From the NCBI GenBank assembly GCA_032622095.1, contig CP136066.1, forward strand, positions 145,729,559 to 145,793,558: a stretch of 64,000 bases of DNA, in the 5' to 3' direction. The notes below the pieces were generated by a model. That model was given only the letters and a program-made list of their open reading frames with translations, did no database searches and was not told where the DNA came from. Positions 11,465 to 23,208 of the stretch are shown piece by piece. How positions within the stretch are numbered: the first letter of the stretch is position 1; every line of letters starts with the position of its first letter. Both the position numbers and the translations under genes were made by a program. Source of the DNA: Siphonodentalium dalli. Lineage: Eukaryota; Mollusca; Scaphopoda; Gadilida; Siphonodentaliidae.

Positions 11465-13488
11465 ACATATTCAAGTATTATGGCATACATGTTAACATTT
11501 AAATATTGAATAAAACACCACATGACAAATACTATGTTGTTTCCTATGCTTGACCAACATGTACTTTATAAAAATATTTTTTTTAACTGTATAATTGATG
11601 TTTTGCTCAGAGTTTTCCCTGCTGCACTGTTATTAACTTTCAATGGAATTTTCCCTCTGCACTATTATTTGGGTCTGCACTTTTATTTGGAGCCCGAGAG
11701 TACCGGTAGGAACACTATCAACAGACATAGTGGGTGTGTATCTGTATGTACATGTATCGAGGTTATCACCACATATGTTAGGGGTAGGCTTACAGCTACT
11801 GTTTCCAAACACCAGGCATGCTACATGTAGGTTGGGTGTACTGGCTACCTCCAGACAATGGGATGTACTGTATAATGGCGGTATTATGGGTAAAATTCTT
11901 TTTAAAAGTTAGTGACATCAATTTCGTACCAAGTTTATAGCCAAGTTTATGAAAATGTGGTATGTGAATAATAAAAAACATACTTTAAGCATGAAGTAAG
12001 TATGATCTTTCATCAATCTTAATGTATATTTCCACTGTGTTTATCAAGTAATACTTTCCCCACAACACAAGTTGGCATGTTATGTCACTTCGGTCGAGGA
12101 AATTCAATATTTCTGAAGCTGGATAAAAAATATCAAAATAAAATAAAAAAAATAATTTCCCTACCTACCCAGACCTACCTACCCTAATTTTTTTGCTTCG
12201 TTAGCGGAAACATACAATCTTCTTTTTTTTTGGCCTAACATAATCCATGTGACATAATCCATGGGATGACATCGAATTCGGGTGGCAAACTGGGTTTTAA
12301 AAGTGATGAAAGGATACAAACATGTAGATTCAAAGTAAAAAATGTATACATGTATATCTAATATCTTGACCGAATATTTGCTAAAGTACACTGACACTGT
12401 AGTGTTGTGGATTGTGATCCTCACACCAAAATAGCTTGAGGTGATCCGAATTATGCCTGCATAATTTCAAATTGATCCGGCCATAAATACGGGTATGGTG
12501 TGCCGATGGATTCAAATTTGAAATCCAAGATGGCTGCTGGGTAGGGCCCTGCGAACCTTAGATTTTAGGCCAACTGAACATTGAAACCGAATCGTCTTTG
12601 TTTCAAATCGAACCTCGAACCAAAATACCGACCATTTTGTTCTCTTTTAAATATTAAATATAGAAGTTCAGTCCCAATATTCTAGATTTTGCAAAAAATG
12701 GCAAGTTGAGCTCCTGTGTCATTGTTCACTTATTGAAATCTAAATTTTTTCCAGAACCTGCGAGACATGCATGTAAAGTCTGAGTCCATTTATTCTGTCA
12801 CTTCCCTATTATTCAGTTTACACCCTTATAAATTTAGTTCTAGAAATGGATAATAGTGAATTTTATTGTGTTCTCATTTATTTTTTTATTAATTTGATCT
12901 GTCGTCTTGTTATGTATTATGTTGGTGCCTTTATTACTATCATTATATTTGTCTCCTTAATTAGTGATGTTTTCTTTTTATTTATTTTTTTATTTGCAAC
13001 ATGGTGTATTACTCCCAGAGCAGTTGAGATTTATATCTAAGGGTGAGTTAAGGTTAATGAAATGTTAACTGTATTTATGGTATTATAATCAACCCTCCCA
13101 TCGGGAAATTAATTGCATTTATTTTTTCACAAATATGGGTTTGATCCGATTTATTTTAAAGGAGTTATGACCCTTCTTTCTTTTTTTTAAATTTGAAATT
13201 TGGATTTTTCAGATTTTTTTAGATTGAAATTCCTCGCTCAATTTAACATAAACAAATATTAAAAAACTTTTATAATAATAAAAAAATTATTTAATTCAAA
13301 AAAAAATTTGTCATTGACACTAATTTGTTTTAGTTGTATTCCATTAATAAGGTGTGATGTCCTGTATTGAAAATGTGAAGATTTTATTGCAATAGTTGCA
13401 TGTAATATAATGATATCAATAAATTGCCATGTGAACATCCAATATCCAGAGTATGAGAATACCTTTAATAGATGTCATTCCAAGCAAG
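11465..13488. other. No gene; fragments of MITE ends
   Basis: A lone right end of the TTTATTTGGAGCCC family lies at about 11,680-11,707. The rest is AT-rich, with homopolymer T/A tracts after 12,840. Frames such as 12,179-12,424 (-) and 12,846-13,040 (+) have no recognisable domain. Confidence 0.4.
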
Positions 13489-13763
13489 ATCTGTTATTAA
13501 TTGAGTGATGACATATGTTACATAGCTCTAGGGGGTGGTTGTATGAAGGTAAAGATGAACAACCTGCTGGCTGGATAATTGTTTATCCTATCTGTCAAAT
13601 TTATTAATGGCTAAACAATTGGATCTCACAGTGAGAGGTCCTTGTGTGAATAGGAACAGAGTTATGAGACTTAAAACGACTCCTCCCCCACCCCAATTAC
13701 TTTAACCCCTTCTTAAGACAAATTATTTGACTTTTTGATTTTAAGTTAGGTACTGATATATGT
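13489..13763 (+). repeat. Direct duplication, left copy
   Basis: About 275 bp recurs at 15,241-15,520 with only scattered differences. Shared text runs from atctgttattaattgagtga through 'ggctggataattgtttatcc' to 'ggtactgatatatgta'. The two copies bracket 1.5 kb. They do not start TG or end CA, so they are not obvious LTRs. Confidence 0.85.
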
Positions 13764-15240
13764 ATATATCCGATTTGATTGAAACTTGGTGTGTAGGTGT
13801 CTCAACCAAGCACACAGGTGCTCTGCAATTCTGGGTTTTATCCGCAATTCTTTTATGGAGTTATTTTCCTTTTTTTTACTTAGAAAATTTCTAACTTTTT
13901 ATGATATCTCAAGTTTGGATTATTTAATTGCAAATACCGTTTTTATGTCATATCAAGATACATGTTGAGTTCGAATTTGAGTTTGATCCGATGATTTTCT
14001 CAGAGTTATGGGCTTTTCGACTTAGAAAATTCAATTTTCTTGTTTTTTCTTTTGTTTCCGGATGATAACTCAAGTTTTGATTGCTTAATTGGATTTGTTT
14101 TTTTTTGTGGATCGTTTATATCAAAATACAGGTCAAGTTCGAATTTGAGTTTAATCCAATGATTTTTACTAGAGTTATGGGCCTGTCAACTTCAAAAATT
14201 AGTGTTTTCTCATTTTCTGTATGAGGGTACCTTCATGGTGTAATCAACTCCTGCTACAGTTTTGATTGTAGATATTTGAAACTTCAGAGTATTGTTACCC
14301 ATAGCCATTGATTTTGTGCCCGTACGAACATATCAACTTATAATTCAGGCATCAACTCTCAGATTTTGCTCTCCTTTGGCATTGTGATAGCACATGCTGG
14401 GGGAAAGGATACATTTACACACTTGGCTTGCAATTGTTACATTATTTAGTAATTTCAATCTTGACCTTTTATTCTGGCATGTGCTTCTATTTGGCACACA
14501 AGTACTAGTAATAATGGTCCACTGGCAGATAACCGTGTGTACACCATGGTGTCATTGTAACTCTCCGGGATTGGAGGCAATACTAGTAAAGATATATATA
14601 TTTTTCATCTCGGTTAATTTAAAATGCCTTAATTCCTGATCATCTGGATGAATATCATAACAGGAAATATTCGTTGCAACCCTGGAGTTTGAATCCCTTC
14701 TTTTTTATTTCAGGCTGTCATGGCTGAAATTTCGGTATCTTTGTTTGAATTCTCCTTTTTTGCTGTCGTTATTTTTTTTCAGTTTTTCTCTAATTATATC
14801 TTTAAATGTTTGTTTTTAGTTTATGATAACCACCTGTTTGCCTTAGTTTTCTCTTCTATGTTAGTTGATGCTATTTTACTTCTCAGCATTCTTATTTTCT
14901 TGTGTTTCGTACTTTTCCGATTTAAAATTTAGATTTATTCTGATTTTCCCTTCTCTCCTTTCAGTTTTTGTCTACACTCTTCTTCTCTTCGATTTCTTCT
15001 TTTTAATTAGTTTGTTTATTTAAAGAAATAAAGGCTCAATAGTAAATAGGTGAGTGAGGCACAATTTGATTGCTTGTATTGTACTTATTATGATCAAGTT
15101 AATAGATTTTTCATTTTATTCTTATTTTTTCTATTTTATTTTGCATTAACACATCAATAAAATATGATCTCTTCATACAAATAATTAAGAGGACTCGATT
15201 TAACTGGATTCGCAACGCAATTTGTGATGCAATTTACAAA
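13764..15240. other. Degraded GTCCG-family core repeats; no gene
   Basis: Between the two direct copies are three diverged core units with 'gagttatgggc' and 'cgacttagaaaatt' motifs (13,860-14,200), then the 'ggtaccttcatggtgtaatc' unit at about 14,224, then T-rich DNA with an AATAAA at 15,026. The frame at 14,720-14,932 is a T-rich artefact. Confidence 0.5.
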
Positions 15241-15520
15241 ATCTGTTATTAATTGAGTGATGACATAATTATGTTACATAGCTCTAAGGGGTGGTTGTAT
15301 GAAGGTAAAGATGAACAACCTGCTGGCTGGATAATTGTTTATCCTATCTGTCAAATTTATTAATGGCTAAACAATTGGATCCCACAGTGAGAGGTCCTTG
15401 TGTGAATAGGGACAGAGTTATGAGACTTAAAACGACTCCTCCCCCACCCCAATTACTTTAACCCCTTCTTAAGACAAATTATTTGACCTTTTGATTTTGA
15501 GTTAGGTACTGATATATGTA
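15241..15520 (+). repeat. Direct duplication, right copy
   Basis: Near-identical partner of 13,489-13,763, ending just before the 51-bp hairpin module at 15,566 and the first USP47-like exon. Confidence 0.85.
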
Positions 15521-15565
15521 TTACTGTGATCATATCTTTGACCAATTATCAGTTATAGCTAATCG

Positions 15566-15616
15566 CTATCGCCAAGGTATGGGTTAAACATCTGCCGTTC
15601 GTGATCGGCCTCTCGT
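15566..15616. repeat. 51-bp hairpin module, copy 1
   Basis: The module starts ctatcgccaaggtatgggtt and ends gccgttcgtgatcggcctctcgt; the other copies have a perfect GCCGATC-GT-GATCGGC hairpin near the end. It recurs at 41,637-41,686 and 43,366-43,416 with unrelated flanks. A hairpin close to a fixed 3' end is reminiscent of Helitron-type termini, but no CTRR end is present. Confidence 0.75.
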
Positions 15617-15643
15617 CTTGAAATTAAGTACTCTTATTTTCAG

Positions 15644-15691
15644 TTCAACAAATGCATACATGTTAATGTATAGACAAAGAAAAGAATTCAG
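15644..15691 (+). CDS. USP47: USP47-like exon, end of catalytic domain
   Basis: Acceptor ttttcag, donor gtaagt. The frame reads STNAYMLMYRQ, the last strand of the USP fold (STNAYMLIYR in the vertebrate protein). The final bases in that frame do not join the next exon. A shift after MYR gives KEKNS plus a split Asp codon, which matches the expected spacing to PEEYPPHLKRLL. So the exon seems to carry a net indel, probably 1 base missing or 2 extra. The catalytic Cys and His exons upstream were not found. Confidence 0.75.
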
Positions 15692-15868
15692 GTAAGTACA
15701 TAGATATTTTTCACAATGTGCCCATCTGGCATTCTTTTTGAATAAATCAAAATTTTATCTGAATTTACCCACAGATTTTGAATCTTGTTAAATTGTTATC
15801 AGATGCATCAACTCCAGAGGTTTATTAATTGTGTAAGAAAGTTACTCTACTGTGGATACTTGTTTTAG

Positions 15869-15979
15869 ATGCAGTTACTCCAGAAGAATACCCACCACAT
15901 TTAAAGAGACTTCTTCAGAATCTACAAGACAGATGAAGCTGAGAGAATACAGAGGGAGATAGATAAGTCCACTTGCAAG
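15869..15979 (+). CDS. USP47: USP47-like exon after catalytic domain, frameshifted
   Basis: Acceptor tgttttag, donor gtaaaa. The first frame reads DAVTPEEYPPHLKRLLQNLQ and then meets TGA. The neighbouring frame continues DEAERIQREIDKSTCK, which matches the helical EEQEKRQREIERNTCK stretch of USP47. The exon is one base too long (or two short) for its phases, and the break lies near 15,936-15,940. No intron fits inside. The continuation starting IKLFC in the vertebrate protein is not found before 19,199. Confidence 0.8.
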
Positions 15980-17410
15980 GTAAAAAATTATCAGTGAATC
16001 ATCTATAATTTCTAATTATGTGAACAGTCCTAACTAAGACCCCCACCCCACCAGTGATGGCCTGCTGTAAGCATCTTATTGTACAGACAGATAGCATCAG
16101 CTCTGTTATATAAATAGTGTAGAGAAACAAATGTGACACTTAAGAAAAATGATTGTTTGTCTGAGATAGCTTACACCTGTATCTGTTGAAATATCATGCT
16201 AGTGCTTTCTCATGTTGTGAGGAGGTTATGTTACTCAGGGTTCGCGCTGGCCCAAAATTCCCAGGTGCCAACACTGTTGCTAATTGCATTATTTTTAGAG
16301 CCACTTTGTACTTTCTGTTGCCACTTTTTTCCGGCCAGTATTTTTTGGTGCCACTTTTGAATTTGGTATTCCAAAAAAAAAACAAAAGCAAGCAAAAGTT
16401 TGTGAAAGCTGAGTTACAAAGGAGATATTTATGATAATTTATCTAACACCTACTATCAATACACAGCTTCCTAACGATGTAGACTTCAGGAAGCCCTTTG
16501 TTTGACTAATGTTTGTCAAATTGGAGTCAATAGCCGTACTTAGTGTTATTAACGAGTAGAAATTCGAAACCCTTTCACCCCCGCGATAAAATAAGTCGAT
16601 CTGACATAAGCCGCTAATCTATTATACCCTTTCAATTAGGACCCAATCCGTCTGTCCATCCATCACGCTTTCTCCGTACGTTCGTCCGTCCGTCCGTCTG
16701 ACCTCATAACTCAAACAACTATGAACCGATTTCAATAATGTTTTGTATGCAATCTCCTTAGGACGGTCTCTCCGCATGGTGTTAATTGCGGTTCGGTCCG
16801 ATTTTTTTTTTCAAGTTACGCCTCTTTTTCGACTTATTTTGACTTAGAAAATTCTGTCCGACTTAATAACTTTAACAAATATGAACCGATTTCAATAATT
16901 TTTGGTATACATGCTTCTCACAATACTCTCTCTACATGATGCGGCTAGGGATTGGCTCAGACTGTTTTTCGTAATATTACACCTCATTTTCGACTTATTT
17001 TGACTTGGAAAATTCTGTCTGACTTAATAACTTTAATAAATATGAACCGATTTGAATAATTTTTTCTGTACAAGCTTCTTGTGACACCATATCGATATTA
17101 TTAGTCCGAATTTTTCTTTAAAGTTAAAAATCTTTTTGGTTGAGTTTACGGATAATGCGGGTTGAATTTGCCACGGTGGGGGTATGCTAGCACTCGAGTG
17201 CACACCTCTTGTATTTGATATGGACAGCCCTTGGGTGACAGGGATTCAGATCTTTTCAAATGGAGTCACCTGGTCAAATAGAGGCGGAGCCTGGGACCTA
17301 ACTCTTTTTCTCTATAGTATTTCTTGAAACACCTCAAGAACCATCGCACCTATGCTGCTTATATTTGGTGTTAGGGTCTTTGGGCGACTGGGATACAGAT
17401 TTGTTAAAAT
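15980..17410. other. Intron with GTCCG-type repeat; expected USP47 exons absent
   Basis: 16,243-16,420 is a fragment starting cagggttcgcgctggc, and its 'ggtgccacttttgaatttgg' part also occurs at 1,335. 16,640-17,215 is a GTCCG-type repeat with 'aactatgaaccgatttcaat' core units, related to 56,235-57,130. I read this interval for the missing USP47 segment and saw no matching exon. Confidence 0.55.
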
Positions 17411-18262
17411 CAGGGACCAGCCTAGACCATATTTTCAGGGCGAAATGACTTCGCCCTACTATCAAAATAAGGCGAAGTGGCCGTTCTATAGGGCGAAGAG
17501 AGTCTACAAAACTTAAATTGAACAGTACTACGACAGGAGTCGCTATAGAACGAAAATAGGAGAGATGTAATATGTCAATTAAACTTATGAAACAATGGTT
17601 GAAATATGGAGTCTTTATGTTCACTTCATGACCCTAATAACTATTAATAATACCCAAACATAATTGTGAGAGGATAGCAGCATTTTATATCGTAATTGTG
17701 GGAGAATGACAAGATTTTATTTCATATTTTTCGGGTTTTTAAAAATGCCAACAATATTTATCAAACCGAAACGAAATCATGAACACTTTCACTGCGCTCT
17801 ATTAGTAATCCCGTTTGAAAATTTAATATGCTTCACAAATGAATTTGTTTTAAAATTTCTTTAACCAAACTCCATAGAGGGAGTGATGAATTGACACATT
17901 GTGAGAGCTGTGAGTTGTAATCTTCATTGTATGGTGTGGTAATCACGGTAATCTATAAATCACAACAACCAGGTTAACACTTGAGGCCCGACGATGTTTT
18001 CACAGCTGCCAGTAATCAGACTCCGTTGTCAACATGCTTCCAGATTGGAGCAATACAGGTGTTAATTGTTTTACAACACCCTGATAGTGGAGTATTGTGT
18101 GCAATCACTGTTGACAGTTGTAAATTATCATAAATTATTTGGGGAATTTTGCCGATTTTCGTCAGTCAACTTTTCAGGGCGACTTGAACTTCGCCCGACT
18201 GCAAAAATAAGGCGAAGCGGACGGCGCTAGGGCGAAGAAGTCACCCTCTCGGTTGGTCCCTG
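17411..18262. mobile_element. hAT-type MITE, 852 bp, perfect 8-bp TSD
   Basis: The ends are CAGGGACCAGCC and GGTTGGTCCCTG (one mismatch), flanked on both sides by GTTAAAAT (17,403-17,410 and 18,263-18,270). The subterminal parts carry an inverted 'ttcgccct' / 'agggcgaag' motif several times. No transposase is recognised. The 96-codon minus frame at 17,334-17,624 crosses the left boundary and is spurious. Confidence 0.9.
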
Positions 18263-18374
18263 GTTAAAATGTGATCAACCAGTCAAGAATTGGCGTTTGG
18301 TGTGTAGGGTCCATGGAGAGATGGGATTCAAATATGTTTAAGTGGGGTCGGCCATAAAAAAGGGGTCATATCAG

Positions 18375-18705
18375 CAGGGACCTACCTAGAAGGCTACATG
18401 GGAGACAATCTTCTCCCTATAATGTGCCACTTCTCCCTATTTTTGTCCATGGGAGAAGTGACTTCTCTCTGATATACTAGTATGCATATTTCAAAACAGC
18501 ATATTTGAAGTGCATTTAGTGATTATAATGGTGTACCTACTCATTATAATGTTATTATACATGGGCTTTTGTATTGAATAATACTTACTAGATCACAGAA
18601 AGGTGATGTTAGAGAGTAAATTTAACTTCACCCTTTATGACAACTCCTTGATTACATTGATTACAGGCCATTTCTCCCTATTTGAGTTCTCTAGGCGGGT
18701 CCCTG
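18375..18705. mobile_element. hAT-type MITE, 331 bp, 8-bp TSD
   Basis: The ends CAGGGACCTACCTAGA and TCTAGGCGGGTCCCTG match at 14 of 16 positions. The flanks are CATATCAG (18,367-18,374) and CATGTCAG (18,706-18,713), 7 of 8 identical. The interior contains 'cttctccctat' / 'gggagaagt' inverted motifs. Its first 8 bases equal those of the element at 17,411, but the interior differs. Confidence 0.85.
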
Positions 18706-18713
18706 CATGTCAG

Positions 18714-19030
18714 GTTGGAACTATCCAACAGCTTGTAAAATTAATTCCAACATAAGGGAATGTGCAAAAGGAATTAACTTGGGAGTTTGCTCTGTTGACA
18801 GGCTATGGGCTATTGGGGGGTGGGGGGTCAGGAGTGTGCAGTTAACTTTTTTAAGGTGGACACCCCACTGTTCAACGGAGCCCTCGACCTACATCCCTGT
18901 TTAGTTAGAACTTCTTATTTTTAAGTGGTTTTGACAAGTAATGACTAGTTGTTTTCAGAGTCCCATTCTTCTCAGTCTTTAGTCAGGTGAGTGACTTAAC
19001 AGTCATTGACTGTCTTGTATTTTAAAGTTC
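18714..19030 (+). repeat. Diverged copy of the 540-1345 repeat
   Basis: Shared motifs are 'gtcaggttggaactatccaa', 'cttgggagtttgctctg' and the 'cagagtcccattcttctcag' to 'cattgactgtcttg' end. It lies immediately right of the hAT MITE, in the intron before exon 19,199. Confidence 0.55.
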
Positions 19031-19198
19031 TGGTTATTTGGTTGATGCAAGTGTCATTATTTAAGTTGTGGGACATACATCAGCGGAATGCGTATGCCAC
19101 ACGTGGGTCATACGGAATGGTAAACACAGGAAAACTGTAATTCTAGGAAGAAGCTTGTAATAAATATTAAATATACGAACCTTCTCTTTATTTCACAG

Positions 19199-19318
19199 CT
19201 GTTTGGTGTTTCTGCAGACAACATGAGATGTGTCTTGGAGAGATTTCATAATGATCTGAGGCTCTTGACAGTTCCAAACAAAACACTTAAAGCCGAGTCT
19301 TTCTTCAAAACAAACAAG
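19199..19318 (+). CDS. USP47: USP47-like exon, ubiquitin-like region
   Basis: 40 codons, phase 0 at both ends, acceptor tttcacag, donor gtagtg (weak). The frame reads [20 protein letters not shown] followed by [12 protein letters not shown]. The vertebrate protein has MRIVLERCYNDLRLLSVSSK and TLKAEGFFRSNK here, so identity is high. The exon is intact. The next exon begins VFIE, matching VFVE. Confidence 0.93.
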
Positions 19319-19359
19319 GTAGTGTAAAATCCTTTGAATTCGTGGGGGTCTATTATTTG

Positions 19360-20668
19360 TTGTACCCCCCGCTACGAGTTGTTGGGGGGTATACTGGTAT
19401 CAGCTTGTCCGTCCGTCTGTCATACCGTCCGTCCGCCTGGCAAGTCATCGTTCCTTCTGTTCGTCCGTGGACACAATTTTGTCCGGAGTTTTTCTCAGTC
19501 GTTTTATGATCATTTTCCGTGAAACTTGGCACAGATATCATCCACCATGGGAACCTGTGCACCTACGATTATGACGTCTGTCAGACTTTTTTTGGTGGAG
19601 TTATCCCCCTTTTTTCGACTTAGAAATTTTTTGCAACATGTATAATTTTGTCCGAGCTTTTATTCCTACATTTTTAGGTCAATTTAAAAAAAACTTGGTA
19701 CAGATATTTAGTACCATGGGAACCTGTGCACCTGCGATTATGACATCTGTCAGACATTTTTTGTTGCAGTTATAACCCCCTTTTTCGACAGAACTTTTTT
19801 CACAACATGCATAATTTTGTCTGAGCTTTTATTCAGTCAATAAATTTAGGATTAGAGTTAGGGGTTAGGATTAGGGGGTTTAGGGTTAGGGTTACCTGTT
19901 GACATAATTTCAGTGCCAAATATATGGCACTAGAAGGTGACCCGACTTCGTCCGGGCTATTCAAAAACCAAATTTCAAGTTGATTGCTCCACCCGTTTCG
20001 GAGATCTGGTCTGCGCATGCGCGAAGCTGGCGTCGCACGGGCTCGGCGACCCGATAAAATTCGTATCCGGGGCAAGATACATTCACATACCAAATTTCAA
20101 GTCGATAGCTCCACCTGTTTCCGAGATATATAGCCCAATGTCATTTGCAGATACCTCGGCCAGTGATGAGTTAACGCGACATCGGCCTGTTAAGAGTTAA
20201 CGCGATCACGTCACGATATGTTGATCGCGTAATATATTCACGCAATGATTTTCGATAAGCGAAGCATGGTCCTGCGTTCTTCCCGATAATTAAGGTAGAA
20301 ATTTTAAACGTACACAGGCATGTGATACATCATTGGAAAGATGAAAGGCCACAGATTCTAACCGTGCAAATTATATGACTGGCAATTTATTATTCGCGCT
20401 ATATCGAATCGATTTGTGAGCACCGAACTGAAATATATTAGCGCAAAACGGCGTAAAAACAGATTTGACCTCGGCACGTGAAAAGTTGACCTCGGATCTG
20501 AAAATTAATAGGCCTATGTTACTCCTGGCCCGAAAATACCCCCATCGATTACACACAAACAGACACACAGATCTTCCAAAATATATAATAGATGGCTACT
20601 TCAATCGAATAACATTTTGAATATGGGGGGTATTACTTAGTCCCATCTGGGACAAGCCCCATCTCTAG
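19360..20668 (+). repeat. GGGGGTATACTGG-type GTCCG repeat, interrupted
   Basis: It starts 'taccccccgctacgagttgt' with 'ggggggtatactgg' and a gtccgtccgtctg run, followed by two core units ('catgggaacctgtgcacctg'). A telomere-like ttaggg-rich stretch lies at 19,844-19,892. It ends 'agtcccatctgggacaagcc' and 'tctctag'. 37,545-38,283 is the same family and ends the same way. About 19,930-20,610 is foreign sequence within it, with 'ccaaatttcaagt' twice. Confidence 0.65.
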
Positions 20669-22632
20669 TTCATTTCATGGTTTGGCTCCACCACAAAATC
20701 AGCATCCAATGAAAATAATTGACTCTTGAATTGTAGAGAAAATATCAATATACGAGATGGAAATGATGATCGGGCATTACATTTGTTTTTGGCATGTCAT
20801 AATTAATGAATGGGGAAATAAAACAAGACGAGATGAAACGTAATCTTTTTAAATAAAATATCATTATCAAAAACAATATTTAATATAATTGTTTGTATCA
20901 ACAATGCCAAATGCATTGGTCTCTTAATAAAAGCTAATTGTTTCACCACGCGCAGACTACTTAAAAAATAACTACCTTGCTAGTATGTGAACCGAAGCTG
21001 GTAGCTATTTAGTGCATGGATTATGTAATGGCCTCTTGGTGCTTGAATATATGGCATCCAATTTATCAATAAGTGACTACTCAAAGATGTCATTAACCTG
21101 CTATTGTAGTACCTGTTGATATAGATAAATATGATATCTGATCCACGAATGTATGCCCCCAAGAAAAAGCCGGTTTATGAAAAACCAAAGCAATTTGACA
21201 CCGATGAAAAGAAAAGCCATTCACAATAACGTTATCCATCATGTTCAAAGCATAGGGTGAATGCTTGCCAAAATATTTCTTCGCCAAATGAAAATATTTT
21301 TTGCCAATTGGTATCAGACCACACCCCTGAATGTTGTGACAGATTATAGGATGCTGACGGCCGAATAAATTAGATTAGATTTATATGTGTTGACAATGCC
21401 TATTTTGCTGTTTGTTGAACATATTATCTGAGCTTTCTCACCAAAGTATATGAAACCTTCTGTGCCTGTATTATCTTTTCCTCAAATTGTCGTCTGCTAA
21501 TATATCCTGAACATCCCTCCAAATGAATAATAGATCAATTTGCTGTATATTATTTACAACTGATGGGAAATTCCATTTAGTAAAGAAAGGGTTAATAAGC
21601 AGACAGCTGGTCTGGATAATAGTAATAATAATTCTAATATTATACTTATCCCCGTCTTGATCCCTAATGTAAATAGACATTAAGACCAGTGTTCGCACTG
21701 GGGACCAAAAAATTTTGTGGCCAAAAGTTTAGCCAAATGAAAAAAACTTTGGCCAAATGGTTTTTGGCCAAATTAAAAAAACTTTGACCAAATTAAATCC
21801 TCATTTTCTGGGCGGTTCACAATTAATGACTAAAATATTTGTTTTAAACTTTATTTGTTACTCAGAATAAAAACATAATTAAAACAACAGAAAAACAACT
21901 TTAAAAACAATATTATACGAACATAGGTATCACACAGGCAGATCAATTCATAATAAAATATTACTATAGAATACGGCTGTCGCAAACATGAAACTAAAAT
22001 TCGATATAATTATAATCACACAAATCCGCTAAACCAATTGTAATAACTCTATGTCGATGACACCATGACGATCGCTAACTATTGCTTATTATAGAAAGGT
22101 GATAACTGACGGATTAACTGTTGAATATTTATTGTATTCAAACCTTTTATGGTGTGAGCCAGGTTATTAGACGAGATGCAGTTAATGACACATTACGTAA
22201 CCATTGAGTTAAGAACTGCTCGTCTGTAAAGAACAAAGCATTTAGGTAATTATCTAAATTATCATACAGACTGCCTAATCAACAAAAAATTACATAACCA
22301 GTATACAGCTTAAGCGTTTTGACGATTGGGCTGGTTAAATGTTATAGAGCTTAGCTTACCTTTTGCTGTCTCGTGAAGTTTGATTATGTGCAGTTTCAAT
22401 GTGTAATGCTTCCTTTGTACAGCCGTCACAATTCAATCAACGCCACCATTACGGTATGATATTTCCGTGGTACAAAATACTTTTGTCGCCTAATTTCATC
22501 TTGAATATCGATCTATTCAGCGTTAGTAAGCTTTCCGACTCCATGCTTTCCGTCTCCATTTGGGGTAAAAAAAAGTTTAGCCAAATGAAATTTTTATTAG
22601 CCAAATTCGAAAAAGATTGGCCGATGCCTGGG
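20669..22632. other. Intron; TTGGCCAAA-type repeat fragments
   Basis: 21,266-21,315, 21,690-21,800 and 22,570-22,635 carry 'gccaaatgaaa' and 'ttggccaaat' motifs also seen at 39,985. The piece starting cagtgttcgcactgg at 21,690 and the inverse-oriented piece ending at 22,640 probably bracket one element. A right end of the piggyBac-type MITE (aaagggttaa) is at about 21,586. No gene is recognised. Confidence 0.45.
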
Positions 22633-22776
22633 TTTAAACAGGTGAGTTTTTAATGCTGATTTAAAATCTGACAATGAACTATAATCCTGAATAGTCTTTG
22701 GCAGCGAATTCCAGATTTTAGGACATGCCACTTTAAAAGCCTGGTCACTGACATTAATAAGGTTAGCGCCTTGCAA
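22633..22776 (-). pseudogene. LINE reverse-transcriptase C-terminal remnant
   Basis: The minus strand reads LQGANLINV, then AFKVACPKIWNSLPKTI, then SLSDFKSALKTHLF. This is the typical end of non-LTR retrotransposon ORF2 (AFSVAAPKLWNSLP ... FKSLLKTHLF). Upstream on the minus strand the frame runs into a palindromic MITE. A possible earlier piece (IPSYMTERIYPFVHRR) lies at about 23,220-23,345, so the MITE cluster seems to have inserted into the LINE. No catalytic YxDD part is present. Confidence 0.8.
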
Positions 22777-22922
22777 GCCTTGAAATAGTGTGTCTGTCAT
22801 TTGCAGAATGAGGTTCCCAGAGGGTGAATTTGGTGATGCTAGCCTGCTATGCGGGGTAGCATCACTAAATTCACGATCTGGGGACCTCATTCTGCAAATG
22901 ACAGACACACTATTTCAAGGCT
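22777..22922. repeat. Palindromic MITE, copy 1
   Basis: The arms carry 'gcagaatgaggttcccagag' followed by ggtgaattt, and its inverse with 'ggggacctcattctgcaaat'; the centre is 'tgctatgcgggg'. The arms are about 60 bases. Family members follow at 22,960 and 23,091, and at 25,622 and 40,204. Confidence 0.85.
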
Positions 22923-22959
22923 TGGCGCCTTGAGGTGTAAGAAGGCTTGCTTCCTTAGA

Positions 22960-23090
22960 AAGCCTTGAAATAGTGTTTCTGTCATTTGCAGAATGACGTT
23001 CCCAGAGGGTGAATTTAGTGATTCTACCCCGCATAGCGGGCTAGCATCACCAAATTCACCCTTGGGGACCTCATTCTGCTTACACCTCGG
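22960..23090. repeat. Palindromic MITE, copy 2
   Basis: Same palindrome as 22,777, centred on 'ccccgcatagcggg'. The right arm stops early at 'cattctgcttacacc', where copy 3 begins. Confidence 0.8.
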
Positions 23091-23208
23091 CAGAATGAGG
23101 TTCCCAGAGGGTGAATTTGGTATGCTAGCCCGCTATGCTGGGTAGCACCATAAATTCACCCTCTGGGGACCTCATTCTGCAAATGACAGGCACACTATTT
23201 TAAGGCTT
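23091..23208. repeat. Palindromic MITE, copy 3
   Basis: Same palindrome, centred on 'cccgctatgctggg'. The right arm is complete with 'ctgcaaatgacaggcacac'. Confidence 0.8.

Noticed and set aside
14720-15040. 70-codon frame followed by AATAAA as a terminal exon
   Set aside because: Phe/Leu-rich translation of a T-rich tract; no conserved motif and no upstream exon in phase.
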